A stretch of DNA of 64,000 nt, taken from UM-FILTER-47-13 sp964445195. Lineage in GTDB: Bacteria > Pseudomonadota > Alphaproteobacteria > Micavibrionales > Micavibrionaceae. The position numbers were made by a program, and so were the translations under genes. Below, in pieces: positions 33,614 to 42,142 of this stretch (positions within the stretch are counted from its first letter, which is position 1; each line of letters begins with the position of its first letter). A model generated the notes under the pieces. It was not told the origin of the DNA, did not search any database, and saw only the letters and a list, made by a program, of their open reading frames with translations. The stretch is from positions 62,001 through 126,000 of the forward strand of contig CAYUKA010000001.1 of NCBI GenBank assembly GCA_964445195.1. Reading direction: 5' to 3'.

Positions 33614-34521
33614 CGCACCTCCGTCGAATATAGTTCCTGCGGCTGGATGAACAACTCACCGGCCAGCTCACCGCTGACCAGCACCAACAGCACTGACAGG
33701 ATAATCCGCCCGTAAGCGCCCTTGATCCGCCGCGCAGCGCGTATGCCAAACTGCGCACCAATCACGCCGCCGGCAATCAACAGCGCCGCCAGCACCAGAT
33801 CGACTGTGTGATTAACCGCCGCATGCATAAACGTTGCGAAAATCGTCGTAATCATGATCTGGAACAGCGAGGTACCCGCGACCAGCAGGATCGGCATGCC
33901 GAGAATATAGATCATCGCCGGCACCAGCAGGAAACCGCCCCCAATACCCATGATCGACACCAGCAGGCCGCCGACAAAACCGATCGCCCCCGGAATCAAA
34001 GCGCTGACATAAATCTTGGAACGCGGAAAGCGCATTTTATAAGGTAGCGCGAGCAGCAACGGGTGATGGTAAAGCTTGGAGCGCTCACGACCTTCGCCGC
34101 TTTTATTGATGATCGCCGTCAGGCTCTCGATCAGCATCAACAAACCCATGAAACCCAGCAGCCCGACATACAGCATCTGGATCACCAGATTGACCTGTCC
34201 GATATGTTGAAGCAGCCGGAAAATCAGAATGCCGATGACCGAGCCGATCACACTGCCGGCCAGCATGACCCCGCCCATCTTGAAGTCGACATTGCCGCGC
34301 TTCCAGTGTCCAAGCACACCGGATACCCCGGCGGCCACCAGCTGGTTCGCCTGTGTGCCGACGGCAATGGCCGGGGGAATACCGTAGAAAATCAGGAAAG
34401 GCGTGGTCAGAAATCCGCCGCCAATGCCAAAGACACCCGATAGAAATCCAACTACAGTTCCCAGCAGCAAAATGGTTTCTGCATCAACGGCCATTTCTGC
34501 TATCGGGAGGTAAACTTGCAT
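33610..34521 (-). CDS. TauE/SafE-family anion exporter
   Basis: A 303-residue inner-membrane permease with about eight helices, of the family that exports sulfite or sulfoacetate-type anions. The first half has GFLSGVFGIGGGFLTTPFLIF and the second GFVGGLLVSIMGIGGGFLLVPAMIY, the inverted repeat typical of the family. The N-terminus MQVYLPIAEMAV is shared with alphaproteobacterial relatives, supporting the start. It heads the operon with the TIGR02186-like gene. Confidence 0.86.
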   Translation of the reverse strand: MQVYLPIAEMAVDAETILLLGTVVGFLSGVFGIGGGFLTTPFLIFYGIPPAIAVGTQANQLVAAGVSGVLGHWKRGNVDFKMGGVMLAGSVIGSVIGILIFRLLQHIGQVNLVIQMLYVGLLGFMGLLMLIESLTAIINKSGEGRERSKLYHHPLLLALPYKMRFPRSKIYVSALIPGAIGFVGGLLVSIMGIGGGFLLVPAMIYILGMPILLVAGTSLFQIMITTIFATFMHAAVNHTVDLVLAALLIAGGVIGAQFGIRAARRIKGAYGRIILSVLLVLVSGELAGELFIQPQELYSTEVR

Positions 34522-34600
34522 ATACCCACAATGCCGAACGGCTTGCCGCGATGCAAGATAAGTCTTTGGGAATTTTCGGTTTTACGTCCCTGCCTCCTCT

Positions 34601-34848
34601 GTCATTGCGAGAAGGCTTTTTAGGTTCGAAGCGACGAAGTCGCGTGAACCGAATGCCCACGCAGCCCACGACATCCGAAGCGGTCTACTGGACCGCGTGG
34701 ATGTTCGGCTCACGCCGTTTCACGGCTTCGGGCCTGTTGGGCTGCTTCGGGCATAAAAACGCCGACGCAGCAATCCAGTTTTTCTTCTAATGACAAAATT
34801 CTGGATTGCTTCGTCCCCCGGATCAAGTCCGGTGTCCTCGCAATGACG
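34601..34848. repeat. Composite palindromic repeat, intergenic copy
   Basis: GTCATTGCGAG (34601-34611) and CTCGCAATGACG (34837-34848) form inverted ends of a 248-bp element filling most of the 355-base gap after the TauE gene. Inside, AGCAATCCAG (34769-34778) pairs with CTGGATTGCT (34801-34810), and GGTTCgaaGCGAC...GTCGCgtGAACC (34623-34650) is a nested hairpin. There is no ORF with coding character. The rest of the gap (34522-34600 and 34849-34876) shows nothing recognisable. Confidence 0.75.
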
Positions 34849-34876
34849 GCAAGGACTCGATATGACATGATAAAGG

Positions 34877-35539
34877 CTAGTATACGACCCGGTTCGGACC
34901 TTCATCGCCGCGAAACTGGATACGGCGGTCGCTGATGAAATTGCGGTAATGACCATTGCGCAACTGGTGGCGCGCCGGTTTGAAATCAACCGAACCCGCA
35001 ATGCTCAGGAACAAATTCTGCCAGCGCGTGAACGTATCTTCATGCGAAGAACATTCAAGAATGTAGACAATGTTATTGTAGTTGCTGGCGAACATGATTG
35101 AACGGCGCGCCATATACGGCCCCGGCACAGCACTTTCATAGCCGGCAATCGCATAGCTGGCAAACCCACGGCCAAGACCCGCGCCATCATAGGCGCGGTA
35201 AATCTGGTAATCGGTATATTCCGCCAAATAACGGCTCCAGAAATCAGCGCTATAACCAACACGCTGGACAGTGCCCGCATAATGCGGCGGATAAATCGCA
35301 AAACGCATATCCTCACGCGCCCGGACCCGGCAGGCCGCGTGCCCCCGGCCCGACGGCGCCATGATGGTGATCACATCGTCGGGATCGGCGCTGCTGACAA
35401 TGCGCCAGCTATCCGGCCATGACAGGGACAGGCCGGTATCGGAATCTTTCCACACAACGTAATCAGCCTGCGCCGCCTGCGGCACTGACAAGACAAACAA
35501 AACAGCAATGGTCAAAAAACCTGAAAGGATCGATTTCAT
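34877..35539 (-). CDS. Exported protein of unknown function
   Basis: A 220-residue protein with a signal peptide (MKSILSGFLTIAVLFVLSVP, cut near AAQA). The mature part opens DYVVWKDSDTGLSLSWPDSWRIV, a pattern seen in small periplasmic domains that carry a PsbP/DUF1795-like fold, but I do not claim the family. One or two cysteines are present. The ATG at 35539 gives a normal signal peptide; another ATG 12 bases upstream is possible and neither has a strong SD. Transcribed alone. Confidence 0.6.
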   Translation of the reverse strand: MKSILSGFLTIAVLFVLSVPQAAQADYVVWKDSDTGLSLSWPDSWRIVSSADPDDVITIMAPSGRGHAACRVRAREDMRFAIYPPHYAGTVQRVGYSADFWSRYLAEYTDYQIYRAYDGAGLGRGFASYAIAGYESAVPGPYMARRSIMFASNYNNIVYILECSSHEDTFTRWQNLFLSIAGSVDFKPARHQLRNGHYRNFISDRRIQFRGDEGPNRVVY

Positions 35540-35646
35540 GGTGAGCACCATAAGTCGGTTACAGTTTCAATTATGCCAATCTTGAACGGAAAAAGCAAAG
35601 ATTGCGTTAATTGATTCTGAAAAAGCTTCGTTATGGTGGGCGCGAT

Positions 35647-35700
35647 GCTCAGATCCTTCGCCAGTGCTCAGGATGACACCACCTTCTGCGTCATTGCGAG
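35647..35700. repeat. Palindromic repeat fragments beside trpS
   Basis: CGTCATTGCGAG (35689-35700) is one end of the repeat family seen in mutS. Here it has no partner end and runs directly into the trpS stop region. Just before it, GCTCAGATCCTTCGCC (35647-35662) with GTGCTCAGGATGAC (35664-35677) is a different, common alphaproteobacterial intergenic palindrome. Confidence 0.5.
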
Positions 35701-35709
35701 GCGGCTTTT

Positions 35710-36711
35710 TCAGAAGCGCCAGAAACCCATAATCCTCATCGTTTCCTCAAGAACCGGGCCGGCGACGGCCTGCGCCTGTTCCCGGCCGCGTTTCAGGATG
35801 GCATCCAGTTCCGCCGTGTCGCCCATCAACTCGTTCATGCGCGTGGTAATCGGTGCAAGCCTGGCAACGGCAAGGTCTGAAAGAGCCGGCTTGAAAGCGC
35901 TGAATTCCTTGCCGCCAAACTCTTTCAACACCTCATCACGGCTCATGTCCGCCAGCGCCGCATAGATCATGACCAGGTTGGCCGCTTCAGGACGCCCTTC
36001 CAGTCCGTCGGTCGTTTCCGGCAAAGGCGCGGGATCGGTCTTGGCTTTCCTGATCTTCTTCGCGATCGTATCGGCATCATCGGTCAGGTTGATCCGGCTC
36101 ATATCGCTTTCAGCCGACTTGCTCATCTTCTGGGAACCGTCGCGCAGGCTCATCACCCGCGGCGCCGGGCCGGTAATGTAAGGCTCCGGCTGAATGAAAT
36201 GCTCAACGCCGTAGCGTGTGTTAAACGTGCTGGCAATCTCGCGGGCCAGTTCCAGATGCTGTTTCTGGTCCTCGCCGACCGGCACATGCGTCGCCTTATA
36301 CAGCAGGATATCCGCCGCCATCAGTACCGGGTACGCGAACAGGCCCAGCCCGGCGCGCTCTTTGTGCTTGCCGGCCTTATCCTTGAACTGGGTCATGCGC
36401 TCCAGCTTGCCCATCTGGCTCATCGTCGCCAGCAACCACATCAACTGTGAATGCTCCGGAACGGATGACTGCACAAACAGCGCCGATTTATCGGGGTCAA
36501 CGCCGCCGGCGATATAGGCCGCGGCAATCTCGCGCGTGGCCTGCGCCAGCGCTTCACGATCATAGGCTACGGTGACCGCATGCAGATCGACGACGCCGTA
36601 AAAACACTCACCGCCCTCATCCTGCAGCGTCACCCAGTTCTTCAGCGCCCCGAGATAATTGCCGAGGTGAAGGTGGGCGGTTGGTTGCATACAGGAGAGA
36701 ATACGCATCAT
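35710..36711 (-). CDS. trpS: Tryptophanyl-tRNA synthetase
   Basis: A 333-residue class Ic synthetase that charges tRNA-Trp. Seen: RILSCMQPTAHLHLGNYLGALKNW with the HIGH-like motif, VDLHAVT, KATHVPVGEDQKQHLELAR, and the KMSKS loop in DGSQKMSKSAESDM. The start ATG overlaps the murJ stop (ATGA), so the two genes are coupled. The usual SGMQPTG is SCMQPTA here, a mild change next to the active site. Full length. A repeat fragment abuts its stop codon. Confidence 0.94.
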   Translation of the reverse strand: MMRILSCMQPTAHLHLGNYLGALKNWVTLQDEGGECFYGVVDLHAVTVAYDREALAQATREIAAAYIAGGVDPDKSALFVQSSVPEHSQLMWLLATMSQMGKLERMTQFKDKAGKHKERAGLGLFAYPVLMAADILLYKATHVPVGEDQKQHLELAREIASTFNTRYGVEHFIQPEPYITGPAPRVMSLRDGSQKMSKSAESDMSRINLTDDADTIAKKIRKAKTDPAPLPETTDGLEGRPEAANLVMIYAALADMSRDEVLKEFGGKEFSAFKPALSDLAVARLAPITTRMNELMGDTAELDAILKRGREQAQAVAGPVLEETMRIMGFWRF

Positions 36712-38270
36712 TCCGGTGTTTCCTTTTTCATTAATTGTTTAAGAGCGCCCGGTTTAATCACACCGGTCAAAGTCACTGACAGGCCGTAAACTATAACGCC
36801 GCCGCCAACGAGAGCCACCAGCGCCCCTATCTGCGGCAGGAGCTCATCCCTGTAAAAGAAGAAGCCCTCCAGCGGCATTTTCATCAGGAACAGATAGAGC
36901 CACAAAATACCGCATGAGAAAAGGATTTTCAGGAAGCTCTTGCGGAAACGGTCATCCAGCTTCGTCTCTTCCATGCCCTTGAGGCCGCGTGCCAGCAGAT
37001 ATATCTGCAGCCAGCCGGCCAGCGCCGTCCCGATTGCAATGCCGATCACGCCAAGTTTCACAGCCATCACCAGGTACAGGCTGATCCCGATATTGAATAT
37101 CGTGGCGGCAATCGAGGCTTTGACCGGCGTCACCGTATCCTGTTTCGCCCAGTAAGCCGTTGAATAGACTTTCACCGCTATATAAGCCGGCATCCCCAGC
37201 GCATAGGCCGCCAAAACACCCGCCGTGTTATAGGCGTCCTCAAAGCTGAAAGCACCATGCTGGAACAGCGTGACAAGAATATGCACCGGGATCATGAACA
37301 GCCCGATCGCCGCCGGCAGCGCCAGCAACAGGCAGATTTCCAGCGCCCGGTTAAACAAATGCCGCGACCCTGCTTTGTCCCCCGCCGCCAGCGCCCGGGA
37401 CAACATCGGCAATAACGCCGTGCCGACGGCAATCCCGACCATCCCCAGCGGCAACTGGTTCAGCCGGTCGGCATAATAAAGATAAGAGATCGAACCGGTC
37501 GCCAGGAACGAAGCGATAATCAGGTCGGCCAGCAAATTGACATGCATGACCCCGGCCCCGATCGCGCCCGGCCCCATCAGCGCAAACAGCTTTTTAATCC
37601 GCGGTGTGAATTCCGGCTTCTTGAACGGCAGCGCCAGACCGTGCCGCCTGACGAACAGGAACAGCAGAGCACATTGCAACAGCCCGGCGGCGAAGACCCC
37701 CCAGGCCAGCGCATGACCCGGCGTGGCAAATCTGCCAGACAGCAGCAGCGCCCCGATCAGGCACAGGTTAAACAGGATCGGCGCGGCGGCAAACGGCGCG
37801 AACCGCTCATGCGCATTCAGCATGCCGCCCATCAGCGCCGTTAAGGACATCAGCAGCAAGTAGGGAAATGTCACCCGCGCCAGCTCGGTCGCCAGCGGGT
37901 AACGGATTTCATCGCCATGAAAGCCCGGCGCGATGACATACAATATCCACGGCATCGCCAACAGCGCCAGCAGCGTCAGCGCCAGCAGGCTCCACAACAT
38001 CACCGCAAAGGCATCACCGGCAAACCGCCCGGCGGCGTCTTCGCCCTCTTTTTCCAGTGTTTCACTATAGAGCGGCACAAACGAGACGCTGAACGCCCCT
38101 TCGGCCGTCACACGCCGGAACAGGTTCGGCAGCTTGAGCGCGACAAAGAACGCATCCGCCACCGGCCCGGCGCCGAGAATGGCGGCGGTCAGGATATCGC
38201 GGATAAATCCGAAAACGCGCGACAGGCCGGTCAGGCCCGCCACCGTCGCCATGGCTTTGACCAGTTTCAT
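36708..38270 (-). CDS. murJ: Lipid II flippase MurJ
   Basis: A 520-residue inner-membrane protein with about 14 helices that moves lipid II across the membrane for peptidoglycan growth. The N-terminal stretch ATVAGLTGLSRVFGFIRDIL and KLPNLFRRVTAEGAFSVSFVP are the MurJ marks; later come ARVTFPYLLLMSLTALMGG and YYADRLNQLPLGMVGIAVGTALLP. It is upstream of and coupled to trpS. Full length. Confidence 0.94.
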   Translation of the reverse strand: MKLVKAMATVAGLTGLSRVFGFIRDILTAAILGAGPVADAFFVALKLPNLFRRVTAEGAFSVSFVPLYSETLEKEGEDAAGRFAGDAFAVMLWSLLALTLLALLAMPWILYVIAPGFHGDEIRYPLATELARVTFPYLLLMSLTALMGGMLNAHERFAPFAAAPILFNLCLIGALLLSGRFATPGHALAWGVFAAGLLQCALLFLFVRRHGLALPFKKPEFTPRIKKLFALMGPGAIGAGVMHVNLLADLIIASFLATGSISYLYYADRLNQLPLGMVGIAVGTALLPMLSRALAAGDKAGSRHLFNRALEICLLLALPAAIGLFMIPVHILVTLFQHGAFSFEDAYNTAGVLAAYALGMPAYIAVKVYSTAYWAKQDTVTPVKASIAATIFNIGISLYLVMAVKLGVIGIAIGTALAGWLQIYLLARGLKGMEETKLDDRFRKSFLKILFSCGILWLYLFLMKMPLEGFFFYRDELLPQIGALVALVGGGVIVYGLSVTLTGVIKPGALKQLMKKETPE

Positions 38271-38364
38271 GGCAACAAGTTATAGCGGCCCTTCTGACAA
38301 AGGTCATCAGGAGTTTTCAGACTTTCAGAAATGTAACGACAGCAAAGAAAAGACACGCCGGGGA

Positions 38365-38727
38365 TTAATTTTGCTGAAGCTGCAATTCTACAGCCCCTCC
38401 ATATTTCCCTCTAACTTCCGTTTCAATCTCCAATTCCGCGGCTGGCTGCATATCCAGATTGACATCCATCTCATCCGGCAGATTAGCCGCGACAATCAAA
38501 GCCCCCAAAAACAGAGCACCCGCCACTATACTCGCAGCCCCCAGTACAGCGCGGTCAACAGCTTCCCCATGCGCTTTCCGTGACCAGGCATCCACTAACG
38601 AAGCCTGTACCGGTACCGGGTACGCGCCCCAGTCCTCTTTTGTTCCGTTTGTCAGCAAATGATCAAAATGAGCGCCCAGCCCCTTTGGGCTTTCCTGCGT
38701 GTCAGTGTCGGTTCCTTTATTAGCCAT
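38365..38727 (-). CDS. Small membrane protein of unknown function
   Basis: A 120-residue protein with one membrane helix (AVLGAASIVAGALFLGALIVAANL, about residues 62-85) and an acidic C-terminus. The N-terminal half is hydrophilic. The start is the ATG at 38727 because GAGGAGG lies 9 bases upstream; an ATG 6 bases earlier is too close to it. Its promoter overlaps that of the divergent 191-residue gene. Confidence 0.6.
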   Translation of the reverse strand: MANKGTDTDTQESPKGLGAHFDHLLTNGTKEDWGAYPVPVQASLVDAWSRKAHGEAVDRAVLGAASIVAGALFLGALIVAANLPDEMDVNLDMQPAAELEIETEVRGKYGGAVELQLQQN

Positions 38728-38760
38728 AATCATGCCCTCCTCAGGATGCTTTAAAGGAAT

Positions 38761-38790
38761 CTTATAATTATGTCTACAAATATTTGACAA
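38761..38790 (-). promoter_or_regulatory. Promoter of the small membrane protein gene
   Basis: On the minus strand TTGTCA (from 38785-38790) and TATAAG (from 38761-38766) are 18 bases apart. The -35 box shares bases with the -35 box of the opposite promoter (TTTGACAAA is nearly its own complement). Confidence 0.5.
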
Positions 38791-38813
38791 ACGGGAATAT
38801 TATGTCCTAGATA
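38784..38813 (+). promoter_or_regulatory. Promoter of the 191-residue gene, possibly giving a leaderless mRNA
   Basis: TTGACA (38784-38789) and TAGATA (38808-38813) are 18 bases apart. The expected start site, 6-7 bases downstream, is the A of the ATG at 38820, and no SD lies before that ATG. A leaderless transcript is therefore likely. The -10 box is only a fair match. Confidence 0.45.
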
Positions 38814-38819
38814 CAGCCC

Positions 38820-39395
38820 ATGCCCAAAGGAGAGTTTGACAGATCGGCGAAGGAGCCGCGGGTTTTCATTCCCCTGAACATGGAAACCTTCTGTGAAAAA
38901 ATGCTTATGGCGATCATCGCCGGGCAGAAAACGGGCGCGCCCCTTGTGGAGGTTCCCGAATTCAGGCCGGTATCCGGGCAATGGGCAAACCCCGAAAACT
39001 TCCCGGAAGGTAAAAAAGCCACTTTTAACTACGCTTATCGCAATTTCGCCTGGTTTTACAATATTGACGGCGCCGTCGGCTCTTACAGCGATGACACTGA
39101 ATGGCAGCCTTATATGGGTACGGTCGGTAAAGATTTTGACAATCTGCCGGACGAACAAAAGCGGCAGACAAAAGTCGCCATTGTCGGCGTTATGATCGAC
39201 CCGCAAGTGGCCTATCGCGCCTTACAAGGCATGCTTACATTTGAAAAAACCGCCGGGCCCGCCCGTAAAGCGCTGACAAACATGCCGGATACATTCATAA
39301 AAGACGAAGAGGACAAGGCCCTGCTTCCGGGCATCCTGGAATCACTGCTGTCAGCACCTGCGGCGCAGGCGGACAGAAAACTTAAACACCCGTAG
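38820..39395 (+). CDS. Protein of unknown function
   Basis: A 191-residue cytoplasmic protein without a family I know. It is rich in aromatic residues in the middle (NYAYRNFAWFYNIDG) and ends in a helical Ala-rich segment and basic tail. The ATG at 38820 has no SD, but a promoter places the likely start site on it. It precedes ubiE by 31 bases on the same strand. Confidence 0.55.
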   Translation: MPKGEFDRSAKEPRVFIPLNMETFCEKMLMAIIAGQKTGAPLVEVPEFRPVSGQWANPENFPEGKKATFNYAYRNFAWFYNIDGAVGSYSDDTEWQPYMGTVGKDFDNLPDEQKRQTKVAIVGVMIDPQVAYRALQGMLTFEKTAGPARKALTNMPDTFIKDEEDKALLPGILESLLSAPAAQADRKLKHP

Positions 39396-39426
39396 ACCGG
39401 CCCCTTCATTTCGGCTAAAAAACACT

Positions 39427-40176
39427 ATGCAGAATCCAGAATCCCAATGGTTCGGCGAGCGCGCCGTTGATGCCGATGAGAAAACCCGCCTGGTGCGCGG
39501 CGTATTCGATTCCGTGGCTGACAAATACGATTTGATGAACGACCTAATGTCCGGCGGTGTCCACCGGCTGTGGAAGGACCGGCTGGTGCGGATGATCCGG
39601 CCACGGCCGCAGGACCATCACCTTGATGTTGCAGGCGGCACCGGGGATATCGCCTTTCGCGTTCGCAAGGCCGCCGGGCCGCGGGCGCGTATTACCGTTT
39701 GCGATCTGGATGAAGCGATGCTGACCGTCGGGCGCGACCGCGCGATTAACCGCGGCTGGCTTCATGGCTTTGACTGGATTACCGGCAACGCCGAAGCCCT
39801 GCCCCTGCCGGATGAAAGCGCCGATGTTTACACAATCTCCTTCGGTCTGCGCAACGTCACCCGCATCGACACGGCTTTGACGGAAGCGCACCGGGTCCTG
39901 AAACCCGGCGGGCGCTTTTATTGCCTGGAGTTCAGCCGGGTTGAAGAACCCTTTCTCGCAAAAATTTACGACGGCTATTCCTATAATGTAATTCCGCGGA
40001 TCGGCCAACTCGTTGCCAAAGACCGTGACAGCTACCAGTATCTTGTGGAAAGCATTCGCAAATTTCCGACACAAAAACATCTTCAGCGGCGGATGTTGCG
40101 GGCCGGTTTCGCACAGGCGCGTTATACAAACCTCAGCTTCGGCATCGCCGCCATTCATTCAGGGCTTAAATTATAG
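39427..40176 (+). CDS. ubiE: Ubiquinone/menaquinone C-methyltransferase UbiE
   Basis: A 249-residue SAM-dependent enzyme that methylates the ring carbon of the ubiquinone (and menaquinone) precursor at the membrane. Seen: VRGVFDSVADKYDLMNDLMSGGVHRLWKD, given here as FDSVADKYDLMNDLMS, the SAM motif LDVAGGTGDIAF, TISFGLRNVTR, and RVLKPGGRFYCLEFS. All are UbiE marks. Full length. The ubiK-like gene in the window belongs to the same pathway. Confidence 0.94.
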   Translation: MQNPESQWFGERAVDADEKTRLVRGVFDSVADKYDLMNDLMSGGVHRLWKDRLVRMIRPRPQDHHLDVAGGTGDIAFRVRKAAGPRARITVCDLDEAMLTVGRDRAINRGWLHGFDWITGNAEALPLPDESADVYTISFGLRNVTRIDTALTEAHRVLKPGGRFYCLEFSRVEEPFLAKIYDGYSYNVIPRIGQLVAKDRDSYQYLVESIRKFPTQKHLQRRMLRAGFAQARYTNLSFGIAAIHSGLKL

Positions 40177-40274
40177 CGATATGAAAATATTGTTGCATTC
40201 CGGGATATAAATCCCTTATGTTTCTGTCGCTAAGGTGATGATTCGCCTCAAAACAAGTAAGAAGGAATAAAACT

Positions 40275-40736
40275 ATGGAATTAAAGAGCATCATGAAAAA
40301 CGTGACCCCGGCCCTGTCCGTTATGGTTGTCGGTCTGGTTGGCGCTTATTTCGTATATAACACCTATTTCAGCGACCGTGTTGAAACCGGCTTTGCCGGC
40401 ATTGAACCCGCCGCCGGTGAAGAAATGCTGTATGAAGCTGACGAAACCGTTGCCGAAGCAGCGGAAGACGTTGTTGAAGAAACCGGCGAGTTGCTGGAAG
40501 AAACCGGTGAAGCGATTGCCGATACTACCGAAGAGGCTGTCGACGGCACGGCTGAGATGATACAAGAGTCCGAAGACGCCGCGGCTGAAATGATCGAAGA
40601 AGGCGCCGAAGCCACAGAAGAGGCGGCTGAGGAAACCGAAGAGGCCGTTGAGGATTATATTGACGAAAACGACGACGAAATCGTCATCGAAAAAGAAGTC
40701 ATGAAGCCGGAAGGCGATCACGATCACGCGCACTAA
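40275..40736 (+). CDS. Membrane-anchored acidic protein with His-rich end
   Basis: A 153-residue protein with one N-terminal membrane helix (TPALSVMVVGLVGAYFVYNTYF) and a long acidic Glu/Ala/Thr repeat (VAEAAEDVVEETGELLEETG and similar) likely outside the membrane as a long helix. It ends in DHDHAH, a possible metal-binding tail. AAGAAGGA lies 9 bases before the ATG. It is followed by a strong terminator and stands alone. No family recognised. Confidence 0.65.
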   Translation: MELKSIMKNVTPALSVMVVGLVGAYFVYNTYFSDRVETGFAGIEPAAGEEMLYEADETVAEAAEDVVEETGELLEETGEAIADTTEEAVDGTAEMIQESEDAAAEMIEEGAEATEEAAEETEEAVEDYIDENDDEIVIEKEVMKPEGDHDHAH

Positions 40737-40762
40737 ACCGCGTACTGCAAAAACGGTTCAAA

Positions 40763-40790
40763 AACAGCCCCTTCGCCGGGGCTGTTTGCT
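40763..40790 (+). terminator. Intrinsic terminator after the acidic membrane protein
   Basis: AACAGCCCC (40763-40771) and GGGGCTGTT (40778-40786) form a 9-bp stem with a 6-base loop containing TTCG, followed by TGCTTTTG. Confidence 0.8.
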
Positions 40791-40818
40791 TTTGCATGGA
40801 CTTTGGTTATGATGCGGC

Positions 40819-42126
40819 ATGCCTGAACAAAGCGGTCAGTACAATCTGAAAGACAAAACCGTCCTGCTGGTTATTGCCGGCGGTATCGCGGCCTATAAGG
40901 CGCTGGAACTGATCCGGTTGATCCGGCGCGCCGGGGGCCGCGTGCGCTGTATCCTGACCAAAGGCGGCAGCCAGTTCGTCACACCGCTGAGCGTCTCGGC
41001 CCTCTGCGAAGAACCGGTTTATACCGACCTCTGGTCGCTCAAAGACGAAGCGGAAATGGGCCATATACGCCTGTCGCGCGGAGCCGACCTGATCGTCATC
41101 GCCCCGGCCAGCGCAAACCTGATTGCCAAAATGGCGCACGGGCTGGCTGACGACCTCGCCTCGACTACCCTGCTGGCCGCCGACAAACCGATAGTCATGG
41201 CGCCGGCGATGAACCACATGATGTGGCATAACCCGGCGACCCAGGACAATCTGCGGACTCTTGCAGCGCGCGGTATCCGCACAGTCGGCCCGGTTACGGG
41301 CGATATGGCCTGCGGCGAGCATGGCATGGGCCGCATGGCCGAGCCGGAAGAGATATTCAGATATATAGAGGAAAAGATGTTTGGATGTTTAGAGGAATGG
41401 ATGCCTGAAGATTCCAGACATCAAAACATCCAAGAATCCAAACATCTAAAAGGCCTCTCCGCCCTTGTCACCAGCGGGCCGACTTACGAACCGCTCGACC
41501 CGGTGCGTTTTATCGGTAACCGCTCCTCCGGTAAGCAGGGGCACGCCGTCGCGGCAGCGCTGGCGGCACAAGGGGCGGCCGTCACACTTGTGACCGGCCC
41601 GGTGACTTTGCCCGACCCGCCGGGCGTGAAGACTCTTCACGTTGAAACCGCCGTTGAAATGCTGGATGCGGCCCGCAAGGCGCTGCCCGCCGATATCGCC
41701 GTTTGTGCCGCCGCGGTCAGTGACTGGTCCGCCGCTGCGGTGATGACGCAAAAAATCAAGAAACGCGGCGACCGGACACCGCCGGACATCAAGCTGAAAG
41801 AAAACCCGGACATTCTCGCGGCGCTGGCGGGCATGTCGTCCAACCGGCCGCCGCTGGTGATCGGTTTTGCCGCCGAAACTGACAATCTTCTGGAAAGCGC
41901 CCGGGAAAAACGCACAGTCAAAAGCTGTGACTGGATTGTGGCCAATCAGGTTGGCGGCCCGGAAAGTCCATTCGCCAGCGACGAGAATCATGTATATCTG
42001 GTAACGGCACAGGGGGCCGAAGAGTGGCCGCGCGCCAGTAAACAGGCAATCGCCGACCGGCTGGCTACGCGAATCGCTGCACATTTTGACAGCGGCGAAC
42101 AAGACAGGCCCATTGCGGCAGAATGA
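40819..42126 (+). CDS. coaBC: Bifunctional phosphopantothenoylcysteine decarboxylase/synthetase
   Basis: A 435-residue enzyme with two coenzyme A steps: joining cysteine to 4'-phosphopantothenate (CoaB) and decarboxylating the product (CoaC, FMN-dependent). CoaC part: VIAGGIAAYKALELIRLIRR, PASANLIAKMAHG, PAMNHMMWHNPATQDN and the cysteine in DMACGEHGMGRM. CoaB part: TSGPTYEPLDPVRFIGNRSSGKQG and ENPDILAAL-like substrate residues. The linker (residues about 185-209) is encoded by a 73-bp nested palindrome (41375-41447), which looks inserted. Its 3' end overlaps the dut upstream region, and dut starts 16 bases on. Confidence 0.94.
   Translation: MPEQSGQYNLKDKTVLLVIAGGIAAYKALELIRLIRRAGGRVRCILTKGGSQFVTPLSVSALCEEPVYTDLWSLKDEAEMGHIRLSRGADLIVIAPASANLIAKMAHGLADDLASTTLLAADKPIVMAPAMNHMMWHNPATQDNLRTLAARGIRTVGPVTGDMACGEHGMGRMAEPEEIFRYIEEKMFGCLEEWMPEDSRHQNIQESKHLKGLSALVTSGPTYEPLDPVRFIGNRSSGKQGHAVAAALAAQGAAVTLVTGPVTLPDPPGVKTLHVETAVEMLDAARKALPADIAVCAAAVSDWSAAAVMTQKIKKRGDRTPPDIKLKENPDILAALAGMSSNRPPLVIGFAAETDNLLESAREKRTVKSCDWIVANQVGGPESPFASDENHVYLVTAQGAEEWPRASKQAIADRLATRIAAHFDSGEQDRPIAAE
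41375..41447. repeat. Nested palindrome inside coaBC
   Basis: AGATGTTTGGAT (41375-41386) and ATCCAAACATCT (41436-41447) are a perfect 12-bp inverted repeat. Inside, GGATGTTT (41383-41390) pairs with AAACATCC (41424-41431), and GGAAT (41394-41398) with ATTCC (41411-41415). The stretch is read in frame as the linker between the CoaC and CoaB domains, and is AT-richer than the flanking coding sequence. Confidence 0.7.
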
Positions 42127-42142
42127 GAAACGGGAAAAGACG

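Noticed and set aside
34620..34660. tRNA-like GGTTCGAA arm
   Set aside because: It has no cloverleaf and is part of the palindromic repeat; similar bases recur near 48640 in another copy.
40202..40215. Small hairpin GGGATATAAATCCC after ubiE
   Set aside because: A 5-bp stem with a broken T-run is too weak to call a terminator.
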